Positions 17,936-27,163 of a stretch of DNA of 64,000 bases are shown here, one piece after another. Positions within the stretch are counted from its first letter, which is position 1, and each line of letters opens with the position of its first letter. Source of the DNA: Desulfamplus sp964425195 (GTDB taxonomy: Bacteria > Desulfobacterota > Desulfobacteria > Desulfobacterales > Desulfobacteraceae); NCBI GenBank assembly GCA_964425195.1, contig CAYRLG010000002.1:166726-230725 (forward strand), in the 5' to 3' direction. The notes under the pieces are model-generated. The model was not told the origin of the DNA, searched no databases, and was given only the letters and a program-made list of their open reading frames with translations. A program made the position numbers and the translations under genes.

Positions 17936-18772
17936 ATGACATTAGAGAACATATCATACACTCTGTTTTTAATTGCAACCGCAGTCTATACAGGGAGCAT
18001 GGCAGCATATATCTCCTATCTTTTTAAGCAGAGAGAGGAGTTCCAAAATTATGGATTTTTTCTAATCTGTGCAGGTGCACTGCTCCATTTTGTAGGGATA
18101 TGTATAACTACAGTAATGATGGGAACATTGCCTGCATACAACCTTCAGCAGACCCTATATGTAGCATCTCTTGCCCTTGCTGCTACATATATTGTTCTTA
18201 ACCAAAAATTTAATCTAAAAATTCTCGGACTATTTGCCTCTCCTCTTGTTGTTATAATGATGATTGCAGCTCTCATAGCTCCTGATACTCCACCGGTAAA
18301 GGCATCTTTTTTAAAGGGGTTTTGGCTTGTCTCTCATATTGTACTTATATTTACAGGAGAGGCAGCTTTAGCTTTAGCCTGCGGTGCTGGAATTTTATAT
18401 CTTATTCAGGAGAGGGCTATTAAGGAGAAGAAGCGAGGTTTTTTCTATAAACGTCTGCCATCTCTTGCCCTTCTTGACAGCACCAGTTACACCAGCGTTA
18501 TTACAGGGTTTACCATGTTGACTGCTGGATTGATTACAGGGCTTATCTATGCAAAAAACGTCTGGGGAACATTTTGGAGCTGGGATCCAAAAGAGATATG
18601 GTCAGCAGTAACTTGGCTTATTTATGCCGCTCTGCTTCATGGGCGATTAACATCAGGATGGCGTGGAAGAAAATCTGCAATAATGACTATTATTGGATTT
18701 GCAGTTCTTCTGTTCACACTTTTTGGAGTCAATCTGTTGATTGGCGGACATCATCAGCCTTTTACAAAATAA
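17936..18772 (+). CDS. CcsA/HemX-like membrane protein (cytochrome c assembly family)
   Basis: About eight hydrophobic segments and the Trp-rich signature VWGTFWSWDPKEIWSAVTW of the CcsA/CcmC/HemX family, which handles heme at the membrane. Conserved histidines occur in LLHFVG and GGHHQPF. The position between met8 and hemA is the one used by hemX-type genes, so a role in GluTR control or in heme delivery for c-type cytochromes is plausible. The size of 278 residues fits either reading. Its start ATG lies immediately after the met8 stop. Confidence 0.85.
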   Translation: MTLENISYTLFLIATAVYTGSMAAYISYLFKQREEFQNYGFFLICAGALLHFVGICITTVMMGTLPAYNLQQTLYVASLALAATYIVLNQKFNLKILGLFASPLVVIMMIAALIAPDTPPVKASFLKGFWLVSHIVLIFTGEAALALACGAGILYLIQERAIKEKKRGFFYKRLPSLALLDSTSYTSVITGFTMLTAGLITGLIYAKNVWGTFWSWDPKEIWSAVTWLIYAALLHGRLTSGWRGRKSAIMTIIGFAVLLFTLFGVNLLIGGHHQPFTK

Positions 18773-18860
18773 CTTATAGATAAATATTATATAAATTAAA
18801 ATATAATGGAGTTTGTTTAATTACTTCTCTTTTATACATAAATATAATTACTGGAACAGA

Positions 18861-20249
18861 ATGTCAGATATCACACTTATTGGACTTAACCATAAAACAG
18901 CAGCGGTTGAACTTAGAGAAGCACTTGCATTCACTTCAGAAGAGTCTGCTAATGCCTTGAACGCTCTTAGAAGCTATACACAGATAAAAGAGGCAATGAT
19001 ATTTTCCACTTGCAACAGAATGGAGATAGTTTTTATATCTGCACAAGAGCAAGATATCCAGTCTGGAGAGAAAAATAACCAGCAAAAACAAGATTCAATT
19101 CAATTAATGATAGATTTTCTCTCACAATATAAGAATTTGCCAGCAACTCGTTTTAAAGACTCTTTGTATATCTATAAAGGCAATGATGCTATAAGACATC
19201 TGTTTCGGGTTGCCTCAAGTCTTGACTCTATGATCATTGGAGAGCCTCAAATTTTAGGTCAAGTAAAATCTGCTTATCGTTTAGCTGCTGCAAATAAATC
19301 TTCCGGTGTTGTTATCAATAGGCTTATGCACAAAGCATTTAGTATTGCAAAAAAGGTTAGAAGAGAGACTGGTATTGGAGATAATGCTGTTTCAATTAGC
19401 TATGCTGCAATTGAGCTTGCTAACAAGATATTTAGTGATTTGAGTCAACATAAGGTTATGCTTCTTGGTGCCGGAGAAATGGCAGAGCTTGCGGTTGAAC
19501 ATCTTATATCTCATGGGGTCAAAAATATTATCGTTGCAAATAGAACCTTTGAAAATGCTGTAGCTCTTGCAGATAAGTTCAATGGAGTTAAGGGGGAGTA
19601 TGATAGCAGAAGATGCAACCAAAATTTTGTTGAAACTGACAAAAATTTTGCTAATGCTGAGGCTGTTAGATTTGAAGAGCGGGATAGATTGCTAAAAGAC
19701 GTTGATATTATTATAAGCTCAACCGGTGCAACCGAATATGTTCTAACTTTTTCTCATGTGAAAAAGTGTATGTCTTTGCGAAAAAGCAGACCTCTATTTT
19801 TTATTGATATTGCAGTACCAAGAGATATTGACCCTGAAATACATAAAATTGATAATGCTTATCTATACGACATTGATGATCTCCAAAGCATTGTTGATGA
19901 CAATATGGCTGAAAGAAAAAAAGAGGCTGTCAAGGGAGAAAGACTTGTTGATGAGGCTGTAATTAAATTTCAAAGATGGCTTGAAAACCTTGACGTAGTT
20001 CCAACCATAGTTGCAATAAGGGAGAAGATTGAAAAAATCACCGAATCAGAAATAGAAAAGACTTTAAATTCGCTTCATCTTAAAGAGGATGAGCAGGATG
20101 CTATAAAGAGAATGAGTCGTGCAATTATAAGCAAAATAATGCATGATCCAATAAGGTTTCTGAAAAATACGGGAAATCATAGAGACAGTACATTTTATTT
20201 AAACGCAGCAAGAGAGATTTTCAACATCAATAACATGAATGGGGATTAA
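18861..20249 (+). CDS. hemA: Glutamyl-tRNA reductase
   Basis: First committed enzyme of the C5 tetrapyrrole pathway: glutamyl-tRNA to glutamate-1-semialdehyde. The catalytic Cys is in FSTCNRMEI; SLDSMIGEPQILGQVK and MLLGAGEMAELA (NADPH site) follow; the C-terminal dimerisation helix is present. I start at ATG 18861 because the protein then begins MSDITLIGLNHKTA, as in orthologues; the frame extends to a TTG at 18813 whose added residues do not look like HemA. An insert around residues 73-82 (GEKNNQQKQD) and a longer linker around 260-290 are lineage-specific. It is the third gene of the met8-ccsA-hemA unit. Confidence 0.95.
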   Translation: MSDITLIGLNHKTAAVELREALAFTSEESANALNALRSYTQIKEAMIFSTCNRMEIVFISAQEQDIQSGEKNNQQKQDSIQLMIDFLSQYKNLPATRFKDSLYIYKGNDAIRHLFRVASSLDSMIIGEPQILGQVKSAYRLAAANKSSGVVINRLMHKAFSIAKKVRRETGIGDNAVSISYAAIELANKIFSDLSQHKVMLLGAGEMAELAVEHLISHGVKNIIVANRTFENAVALADKFNGVKGEYDSRRCNQNFVETDKNFANAEAVRFEERDRLLKDVDIIISSTGATEYVLTFSHVKKCMSLRKSRPLFFIDIAVPRDIDPEIHKIDNAYLYDIDDLQSIVDDNMAERKKEAVKGERLVDEAVIKFQRWLENLDVVPTIVAIREKIEKITESEIEKTLNSLHLKEDEQDAIKRMSRAIISKIMHDPIRFLKNTGNHRDSTFYLNAAREIFNINNMNGD

Positions 20250-20284
20250 AAATCCTCTCTCAAATTAGGTAAAGGGTAAAAATA

Positions 20285-20647
20285 ATGGAAGATAAGGACT
20301 TAGAATTTTTCAAAAATCTTTTGACTGAAAGACTCAACGATCTCATTTCCCATGCAGATGAGACTGTAAATGAGATGACTATACCTAAGGATAACTTTGC
20401 AGACCCCACAGACAGAGCTTCTCATGAAGCTGAACGTAACTTTGAACTTAGAATTAGGGACAGAGAGCATAAGTTGATTAAAAAAGTTAAAGAGGCTTTG
20501 ATGCGAATCGAAAACAGTACTTACGGAATCTGTGAATCTTGTGGAGACGATATTTCAATCGCGAGATTAAAGGCAAGACCTGTAACAACGCAGTGTATTG
20601 AGTGTAAAACACGAGATGAAGTTATGGAGAAGGCTCTTGGAATGTAA
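20285..20647 (+). CDS. dksA: DksA/TraR-family zinc-finger transcription factor
   Basis: Binds the RNA polymerase secondary channel and mediates the ppGpp response. It has 120 residues: a coiled-coil N-terminal part, the DxxDxA-type tip motif in FADPTDRASHEAERN, and a C4 zinc finger made of CESCGD and QCIEC. It lies 35 bases downstream of hemA and may be read through from it. All four cysteines are present, so this is the zinc form. Confidence 0.93.
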   Translation: MEDKDLEFFKNLLTERLNDLISHADETVNEMTIPKDNFADPTDRASHEAERNFELRIRDREHKLIKKVKEALMRIENSTYGICESCGDDISIARLKARPVTTQCIECKTRDEVMEKALGM

Positions 20648-20735
20648 TAATTAAGATCGATAGTGAAAATGTAATTATAATTAATTTGGATTTTTATCTT
20701 AAAGGAAAATATATAAACCTAATGGAAAGCGTGCT

Positions 20736-22334
20736 GTGATCGATCTACACATACATTCAACAGCCTCAGATGGCTCTTTTACACCTACTGAAATTATCAA
20801 TATGGCAATCTCCAAATCAATTAATGCAATTGCAATTACAGATCATGATACTATAGATGGTGTCAAGGAGGTTATTGAGGCTGGTATTCCTCATAATTTA
20901 GAGTTTATCACAGGACTTGAGATTAGTGCCCAGCCTCTGCCAGGTTATGGAGACGATGGAAGTATTCACATTTTAGGATATGGATTTAGTATTTATGACA
21001 GACAGATAAATATAACCTTAGAGAAATTAAGAGAAGCTCGGGCAAACAGAAATCCACTTATTCTTGAGAGACTTCAACAGTTGGGATTTGCTTTGACAAT
21101 GGATGAGGTTATAGCTATCAGTGGTTCTGGGCAGATTGGACGCCCGCACATTGCAAAAGCTATGGTTGAAAAGGGCTATGCCTCATCTTTTGACGATGCG
21201 TTTGATCGCTACCTTGGGAAAGGAAAGCCTGCATATATAGATAAGTTTAGACTTTCTTGCATGGATGCCATTAAAATTATTACTGAAGCTGGTGGCGTTC
21301 CTGTTCTTGCACATCCTGGACTTATCAAAATAGATAATCCCTCTTATCCAAATAGGTATTACCCTATAGAGTATTTTATATCCCAGCTTATTGGTATGGG
21401 GCTTATGGGTATTGAGGTGTTTCATACAGATCACTGTGAAGAACAGTCCCGATATTTTGCCAAACTTGCACAGAAAAAAGGGCTTTTGATGACAGGAGGT
21501 TCTGATTTTCATGGGACAATGAAGCCTAAAGTTGAAATGGGAAGCGGAATAGGAAATCTTGCAATCTCAAACGACCATTATAAAGCCCTCTGTCTTGCTG
21601 TTGATAGGGTAAGAAAAGATAGCAAACACATTGTAAAACTTGAAAATAACCTCTGCTACTCCTTTAATGAAAAAAACTTGCTTATGACAGCTCTTTGCCA
21701 CAGCTCATATATTAATGAGGTACAATCGCTTAATATCACAGATAATCAGAGACTTGAATTTCTTGGTGATGCAGTGCTTGGGCTTGCGATAGCTCATCTT
21801 CTTATGCAAAAATTTCCCAATATGAAAGAGGGGGAGTTATCAAAGTTAAGATCAACGCTTGTAAGTGAAGCAAGTCTTGCAGCAATTGCAAGGGGAATGG
21901 ATGTTGGAAGATTTATCTCTCTTGGTAGAGGTGAGCGACTATCTCGCGGTTCAGAAAAGAACTCAATTCTTGCTGACACATTTGAGGCGATAATTGCAGC
22001 GATCTATCTTGAGATTGGATTTAAAGATACCTGTGAGCTTATAGCCCTCTATTTCGATGTCCAGATAAGTCAGATAACTTCGGTCAATGATACTTGCGAT
22101 TATAAAAGTATGCTTCAGGAGATGGTTCAGGAGATGGGAAATTTTACTCCATGTTACAAAATATTACACGAAACCGGACCAGATCACGATAAGACTTTTG
22201 AGGTAGTATTAAATGTCTGTGATATTGAGGCAAAAGGCGAGGGAAAAAATAAAAAGTCAGCCGAACAGAATGCAGCAGCAAATGCAATTTCTATTTTCAA
22301 GAAACAGAAAACATTATCTTGTGTTTGTCAGTAG
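20736..22334 (+). CDS. PHP phosphoesterase / RNase III fusion protein
   Basis: One uninterrupted 532-residue frame that joins two RNA-processing enzymes. Residues 1-290 form a PHP domain of the TrpH/RNase AM type (DLHIHSTASDG, AITDHDTIDG, VLAHPGL, TGGSDFHG). Residues about 303-445 form an RNase III domain with QRLEFLGDAVLG at 338-349 and the acidic pair D414/E417 in LADTFEAIIAAIYLE. Residues 455-525 form a double-stranded RNA-binding domain ending in a KKSAEQNAAANA helix. Metal ligands look intact in both enzymes. The start is GTG 20736 (MIDLHIHS); the upstream ATG at 20722 is out of frame. The RNase III part is probably the cell's rnc. No stop or ribosome site with a start is seen between the two parts. 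Confidence 0.9.
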   Translation: MIDLHIHSTASDGSFTPTEIINMAISKSINAIAITDHDTIDGVKEVIEAGIPHNLEFITGLEISAQPLPGYGDDGSIHILGYGFSIYDRQINITLEKLREARANRNPLILERLQQLGFALTMDEVIAISGSGQIGRPHIAKAMVEKGYASSFDDAFDRYLGKGKPAYIDKFRLSCMDAIKIITEAGGVPVLAHPGLIKIDNPSYPNRYYPIEYFISQLIGMGLMGIEVFHTDHCEEQSRYFAKLAQKKGLLMTGGSDFHGTMKPKVEMGSGIGNLAISNDHYKALCLAVDRVRKDSKHIVKLENNLCYSFNEKNLLMTALCHSSYINEVQSLNITDNQRLEFLGDAVLGLAIAHLLMQKFPNMKEGELSKLRSTLVSEASLAAIARGMDVGRFISLGRGERLSRGSEKNSILADTFEAIIAAIYLEIGFKDTCELIALYFDVQISQITSVNDTCDYKSMLQEMVQEMGNFTPCYKILHETGPDHDKTFEVVLNVCDIEAKGEGKNKKSAEQNAAANAISIFKKQKTLSCVCQ

Positions 22335-22569
22335 CCTTATTGGGTTGTTGATTTTCACACCATCTGTTTTAAATGCTTCTGTAGATTTGATTACACATGT
22401 AATGGTTACACCGGTAGGGGTTGTAACAGTAAGTATTGGAGTATCTTCAGTTGTTCTATCTTTTGAAAAGGGAGATGAGAATAGCCATACCACCTTATTG
22501 AAGAGAGCAGATGCAGCTCTTTATAAAGCTAAGCATGATGGCAGAAATCGTGTTGTTTTGCTCGTATGA
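22282..22569 (+). pseudogene. Remnant of a GGDEF-domain gene (C-terminal fragment)
   Basis: From about 22380 the frame reads TPVGVVTVSIGVSSV, then LLKRADAALYKAKHDGRN, the last third of a GGDEF domain. The GGDEF motif and everything before it are missing. A short hydrophobic stretch (YLVFVSSLIGLLIF) precedes it, and the frame begins inside the 3' end of the RNase III fusion gene in another frame. It is most simply the tail of a lost diguanylate cyclase; its stop overlaps the start of the next gene (ATGA). It could still be translated as a small membrane peptide, but it cannot be a cyclase. Confidence 0.75.
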
Positions 22570-23849
22570 GATTTAATAAATTGAATAGCTCTAAACCCCT
22601 TGTAATTCCAATATTTATCCCCCATTCAGGATGCCCTCACAAGTGTGCATTCTGCAATCAATCCATAATAACACAGAAGAGCAAAAGATATATAATTCCA
22701 TCTGATGAGGAGATACAGAAGGTCGTAGAAGAGTTTCTCCCTTACAGAGGAGAAAGAGAAGAGGTTCAGCTTGCATTTTTTGGGGGAAATTTTCTTGGTC
22801 TTAAACCAGACGAGATAACATACCTTCTTTCATCTGCTCAAAAACTTGCAGATAAAGGCAAAATCGACTCTATACGTTTCTCCACCCGTCCAGATACAAT
22901 AACAAAAGAGATTCTTGATCTTATAACACCTTACTCTGTCTCAACTATTGAGATTGGAGTTCAATCAATGAGCGATCAGGTTCTAAAAATGGCAAGACGA
23001 GGACATACATCAGAAGATACAATAAAGGCTGTACGTATATTAAAAGAGTTTGATAGAAGCGAGCTATATACAAAATCGCCTGTGAAAAACTTAACTACTC
23101 CTCCTTCAAACAGGAAAATAGGAAAAAAGTTCATAACTGGTATGCAGATGATGGTGGGACTTCCATCTGAATATGTCGATAACAGAGCCAGTTGCGATAA
23201 AGCTGAATTTACAGATAACATTCGGGAATCAAAGTTTAAAGATAGTATTAAGACAGCACAATTTAAAGATGATATTGAGACAGCACAGAAAATAGCAGAG
23301 CTTAAACCTGATTTTGTACGAATATATCCATTGGTTGTTCTTGAAGGTAGCCTTATTGCCCGTTGGTATCGAGCGGGTAGATATAAGCCATTAGAGTTAG
23401 ATGCGTCTGTCCAGCTTGTAAAAGAGATATTTCTAATATTTCAAGAACACAATATTCAAGTCATCAGAATGGGGTTGCAGGCATCAGATATGCTTCAAGA
23501 TAAACTATCCATGGTTGCTGGTCCTTGGCATCCTGCATTTGGGCATTTGGTCTATTCTGAACTCTTTTTTGATAAAACAGTTTATTTAATTGAGAAAGTG
23601 CTCTCTTCTAAAGATATTAGTAATGATAATTACAATGATAAGATAAAACTCTATTGCCGCGGTCAGAGCAAAAATATAATTGATGCTGAGATTAAATCTA
23701 TAACTTTGACGGTCAATCCAGCTTCAATTTCAAGGCTTAGAGGTGATAAAAATCGTAATATTGAGCGTTTAAGAGAGATTTATCCATCAGTTCAATTTAA
23801 AATCAAAGCAGATAAATTTCTTGATAACAATTTTATAAAAATTGAATAA
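22566..23849 (+). CDS. Elp3-like radical SAM protein
   Basis: A radical SAM enzyme of the COG1243/Elp3-like group: the cluster motif is GCPHKCAFCNQS, followed by FFGGNFLGL and SVSTIEIGVQSMSDQVL. The acetyltransferase domain of true Elp3 is absent. It is 427 residues long because of an insert with three 9-residue repeats near residues 215-241. Its start (ATGA) overlaps the stop of the GGDEF remnant. Proteins of this family often follow rnc in Deltaproteobacteria (recalled, not checked); RNA modification is a guess. Confidence 0.82.
   Translation: MRFNKLNSSKPLVIPIFIPHSGCPHKCAFCNQSIITQKSKRYIIPSDEEIQKVVEEFLPYRGEREEVQLAFFGGNFLGLKPDEITYLLSSAQKLADKGKIDSIRFSTRPDTITKEILDLITPYSVSTIEIGVQSMSDQVLKMARRGHTSEDTIKAVRILKEFDRSELYTKSPVKNLTTPPSNRKIGKKFITGMQMMVGLPSEYVDNRASCDKAEFTDNIRESKFKDSIKTAQFKDDIETAQKIAELKPDFVRIYPLVVLEGSLIARWYRAGRYKPLELDASVQLVKEIFLIFQEHNIQVIRMGLQASDMLQDKLSMVAGPWHPAFGHLVYSELFFDKTVYLIEKVLSSKDISNDNYNDKIKLYCRGQSKNIIDAEIKSITLTVNPASISRLRGDKNRNIERLREIYPSVQFKIKADKFLDNNFIKIE
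23208..23288 (+). repeat. Three 27-bp degenerate tandem repeats inside the radical SAM gene
   Basis: Encodes FTDNIRESK, FKDSIKTAQ, FKDDIETAQ in succession; copies 2 and 3 are more alike than copy 1. In frame and helix-compatible; it expands a loop of the catalytic barrel. Confidence 0.8.
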
Positions 23850-23851
23850 TG

Positions 23852-23929
23852 CCAGCAATTTTAGCCGTGCATTTTATCGCTCGGCTATAAAAATTATCAT
23901 AGGACAACTCCCAAAATTAGAATTGCTGG
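23852..23929. terminator. Hairpin region between convergent radical SAM gene and tgt
   Basis: Outer arms ccagcaatt (23852-23860) and aattgctgg (23921-23929), inner arms tagccg (23862-23867) and cggcta (23882-23887). It lies in the 102-base gap between convergent genes, so a bidirectional transcript-end structure is likely; no long T tract is seen. Confidence 0.4.
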
Positions 23930-23951
23930 AATAATAGCATGTTATAAAAAT

Positions 23952-25085
23952 TTAGAGAGCTCTCTCTCGCCTGAATTGGTCCTGAAATTTGGTAAAATAT
24001 CCTCCTTCAATCGCTTGGCGTATCTGGCTCATTAAATTTAGATAAAAATGAAGATTATGAATTGTGTTTAAGCGATATGCGAGCAGCTCCCGTGATTTGT
24101 AAAGATGACGCAGATACGCTCTTGAATAGTTTTGGCATGTATAGCAACCGCAACTTTTGTCAATTGGATCTCTATCTAACCTAAATCCTGCATTAGATAT
24201 ATTGATTGTGCCCTCTTGCGTGAATAGCTGACCATTTCTTGCATTCCGAGACGGCATAACGCAATCAAACATATCAACACCCATTCCTACCATCTCAACA
24301 AGGTTTTCAGGTGTTCCAACACCCATAACATAACGAGGCTTATTATATGGAAGCAGGGGCACTGTATGAGCAGCAATTTCGTACATTAAATCTGTAGGCT
24401 CTCCAACACTTAAGCCGCCGACAGCGTAACCCGGAAAATCAAGCTCAATAAGCTGCTCTGCCGAGATGCTTCTAAGCTCTTTATACATTCCACCTTGTAC
24501 AATTCCAAAGAGTGCATTTGGCAATTTGTAGCTGCATAGTTCTAAGCATTGAGACTTCCAGAAATCCAACCCCCTTTTTGCCCATTGGGTTGTCTTTTGT
24601 AAAGCCTCCATGCTCTCCTTTTTTGTGGCAGGGTGTCCGATGCACCAATCTAACGACATAATAATATCAGAGCCAAGATTAGATTGAATTTTCACAGCTT
24701 TTTCTGGTGTAAATTTATGGGCAGAGCCATCAATGTGAGATTGAAAGGAGACTCCTTCATCACTGAATTTGGCAAGTTTTGCAAGGGAGAAGAACTGAAA
24801 TCCCCCGCTATCAGTTAAGATCGGTCTATCCCAGTTCATAAATTTATGAAGCCCTTCTAAATGTGATATTACATCGCCCCCGGGTCTTAAATATAGATGA
24901 TACGTGTTTCCAAGTATAATCTGTGCTCCGCAATCTTTTAAATCTTCAACCGAAACTGATTTGACGCTCCCAAGAGTACCTACAGGCATAAAAATTGGGG
25001 TTTTTATCTCTCCATGCGAAGTTGTAATTACTCCTGTGCGTGCACCACTTGTTTGGCACTGTTGTGATACTTCAAATTTTAACAT
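23952..25085 (-). CDS. tgt: Queuine tRNA-ribosyltransferase (TGT)
   Basis: Exchanges G34 for preQ1 in tRNAs with GUN anticodons. Visible: catalytic-region DSGGFQFFSL, substrate-site GGLSVGE, nucleophile region GVDMFDCVMPSRNARNG, and the zinc site CGCYTC with a downstream His in NTIHNLHFY. The segment usually read as FDEC-x3-PA is SLDWCIGHPATKKES here: the Asp is kept and its surroundings differ. The length of 377 residues is normal. It lies 90 bases downstream of the methyltransferase gene on the same strand. Confidence 0.95.
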   Translation of the reverse strand: MLKFEVSQQCQTSGARTGVITTSHGEIKTPIFMPVGTLGSVKSVSVEDLKDCGAQIILGNTYHLYLRPGGDVISHLEGLHKFMNWDRPILTDSGGFQFFSLAKLAKFSDEGVSFQSHIDGSAHKFTPEKAVKIQSNLGSDIIMSLDWCIGHPATKKESMEALQKTTQWAKRGLDFWKSQCLELCSYKLPNALFGIVQGGMYKELRSISAEQLIELDFPGYAVGGLSVGEPTDLMYEIAAHTVPLLPYNKPRYVMGVGTPENLVEMVGMGVDMFDCVMPSRNARNGQLFTQEGTINISNAGFRLDRDPIDKSCGCYTCQNYSRAYLRHLYKSRELLAYRLNTIHNLHFYLNLMSQIRQAIEGGYFTKFQDQFRRERAL

Positions 25086-25175
25086 ATTTTTTGAGTTTCC
25101 GTGTTTAAAACTGACGTTATTTTTATGACTTAAGTTTAATTTAATAGGTATAGGTTGCTAAATAGTGGTTTGCTG

Positions 25176-26186
25176 TTATTTTTTAGCTCCTATAATTAGT
25201 CCAGACTCCATAGGTCCTCTGTATGGTGTACGAAAAATATCTTTACAGCCAGCATTTTCAAGCATCCCCATAATCTCCTCTTCTGAATAGGCTTGCCCCC
25301 CTTCAGTTCCTAAAAGCATATTTAGTGAAAATAGGGCTGGAAACAGAGGTCCATCCTTTTTGTTGTTTAAGATAAACTCGTGAACAATTACCATTCCATT
25401 AGTTTCAAGTGCTGATACAGCTTTTTTTATAATCTCTTGACAGTCAGCAGGTGAGTCTCCATGAAGAATGTGAGATATCCACACAACATCATACTTTCCA
25501 TTTATTGGGTCTTTAATGAAATCTCCATCTTGAAAAGATATCCGGCTGCGTTGCCCAAATCGCTCAATGGTCTTTTCTGCAAATGGTCGAGTTGTTGGAA
25601 GATCAAACACAACTGCCGTAAGTTGTGGGTTGTGCATACAGAACTGAATTGCATAGGTACCTGGTCCTCCTCCAAGATCAAGTAGAGTTCTTCTGCCTGA
25701 AAGATCAACAGTTGGTACAAGTTCTGGAGCTGTCTGCATTGCAATGTTAAACATACCCATTAAAAAGCTCTCTCTCTTCTCCTGCTCTTCAAAAGATGCT
25801 CTGGCACGAACAGGCTTTCCTATCATAACTGATTCACTCAATCGTGACCACGACTCCACAAGATGGTGATGGTGCATTATCATAAAACCTATATATTCTG
25901 AGGAGCTTTTTGATAAAAAAGTTGATGATATTGCTGTATTTGAGTATTTTAATTCTCCTTCTAAACCCTCTTTTTTAAGTAGCTCCATTGCACAGAGAGC
26001 ATCGAGCAACATGGAGAGGCTTCGGACAGTCGCACCTATCTTTTTTGCAACCTCCTCTGCTGTGAGGTTATCATCCCCTATAGTTGTAAAAATATCAAGT
26101 TTGACTCCTCCATGTAGGGTGCATGTTTGCCAGTAAGAACCTGAAAGTGCAAGTAATTTGCCAGGATGCAATATGTTTGATTCCAT
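25176..26186 (-). CDS. SAM-dependent O-methyltransferase, family 2
   Basis: An N-terminal winged-helix dimerisation domain (TAEEVAKKIGATVRSLSMLLDAL) and a C-terminal Rossmann methyltransferase with motif I LLDLGGGPGTYAIQF, then FQDGDFIKDP and the His-containing VWISHILHG. This is the plant-COMT/hydroxyneurosporene type of enzyme, acting on small hydroxylated molecules; the substrate cannot be told. I choose ATG 26186 over 26192 because aaggagag would sit directly against the latter. The divergent promoter region to the response regulator is 203 bases long. Confidence 0.82.
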   Translation of the reverse strand: MESNILHPGKLLALSGSYWQTCTLHGGVKLDIFTTIGDDNLTAEEVAKKIGATVRSLSMLLDALCAMELLKKEGLEGELKYSNTAISSTFLSKSSSEYIGFMIMHHHHLVESWSRLSESVMIGKPVRARASFEEQEKRESFLMGMFNIAMQTAPELVPTVDLSGRRTLLDLGGGPGTYAIQFCMHNPQLTAVVFDLPTTRPFAEKTIERFGQRSRISFQDGDFIKDPINGKYDVVWISHILHGDSPADCQEIIKKAVSALETNGMVIVHEFILNNKKDGPLFPALFSLNMLLGTEGGQAYSEEEIMGMLENAGCKDIFRTPYRGPMESGLIIGAKK

Positions 26187-26389
26187 TTTCATCTCTCCTT
26201 TTTAGAATAGTTCTTTTTATTAGAAATAAATTTTTATATTGGAACAGCAACCTCTTTTCAATTACAATATTAGAAAACAGATATAGTGGCAACCTCTTAA
26301 ATCATTTTCTACTTTGATCAAATTGCTGTATAAAATAGTTAAAACAGCAAATTATGAGCCTGTATAAATACAACTATAGGTAATTAAAT

Positions 26390-27163
26390 ATGAAAATACT
26401 TGTTATTGATGATGAAAAACCAACACTTGCTATATTCAAACTTTTTCTTACAGCTTACGGATATGAAGTGCTTATAGCTGAAGATGGCAAAAAAGGTGTT
26501 GAGCTGTTTGAACAAGAGCATCCGCAGATCGTCTTTACTGATCTAAAAATGCCGAAAATGGACGGTATTGAGGTTCTTAAAAAAGTACGATCTTTTGAGT
26601 GTTGCCACCAACCTTATGATAGTGACAAGTATAAAAATAGCTATAAACATTCCCAAACCGAAGTTATAATCATTACAGGTCATGGGGATATGGAGAAGGC
26701 AATTGAAGCTCTTGATCTTGATGCCTCTGATTTTATCAATAAACCTGTGGAGAAAAGAGCGTTAGAATCTGCTTTAAAGCGGGCAGAGCTTAGAATTAGA
26801 AATCGTACATCAAAAAGTTCAGAGTTGATCTTTAATAGAGTATCTAAATCCACTATCTCTATTAAAATCTCAGGTAAACTTACAGCATCACCATCTAAAA
26901 ATATATTAAAAAGAGATGGGCAGCATCTCCCAAATCTTAATTTACCAGACTTTAATGGTGTAAATCTGCTTGAAGTTAATTTTGGAACTGATTTTTCAAT
27001 TACTAAAGATGGTATTGGTTGGCTTATCTATTTTATGGAATGGATTCGCGATCAGGGGATAAAGATCACAATGAGAGGTCTTTCATACAACTATATCAAA
27101 TTCTTTAAGATGGCAGGACTTCATGAAATTGCTAATATAGTTGAGGCAAAGTACGATGAGTAG
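26390..27163 (+). CDS. Response regulator with receiver and STAS-like output domain
   Basis: An N-terminal receiver: VIDDEKPT, phosphorylation Asp in VFTDLKMPKMDG, Thr in IIITGHGD, Lys in FINKPVEK. An insert of about 20 residues (SFECCHQPYDSDKYKNSYKH) lies before the fourth strand. The C-terminal 100 residues (ISIKISGKLTA, then LEVNFGTDFSITKDGIGWLI and KITMRGLSYNYIKFFKMAGL) follow the pattern of a STAS domain, so the output is probably a protein-protein switch rather than DNA binding. Its 3' end overlaps the STAND regulator gene by eight bases. No histidine kinase gene is adjacent. Confidence 0.8.
   Translation: MKILVIDDEKPTLAIFKLFLTAYGYEVLIAEDGKKGVELFEQEHPQIVFTDLKMPKMDGIEVLKKVRSFECCHQPYDSDKYKNSYKHSQTEVIIITGHGDMEKAIEALDLDASDFINKPVEKRALESALKRAELRIRNRTSKSSELIFNRVSKSTISIKISGKLTASPSKNILKRDGQHLPNLNLPDFNGVNLLEVNFGTDFSITKDGIGWLIYFMEWIRDQGIKITMRGLSYNYIKFFKMAGLHEIANIVEAKYDE

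Noticed and set aside
18813..18860. Upstream TTG start for hemA
   Set aside because: It would add 16 hydrophobic/aromatic residues not found in HemA; MSDITLIGLNHK at 18861 matches the family start.
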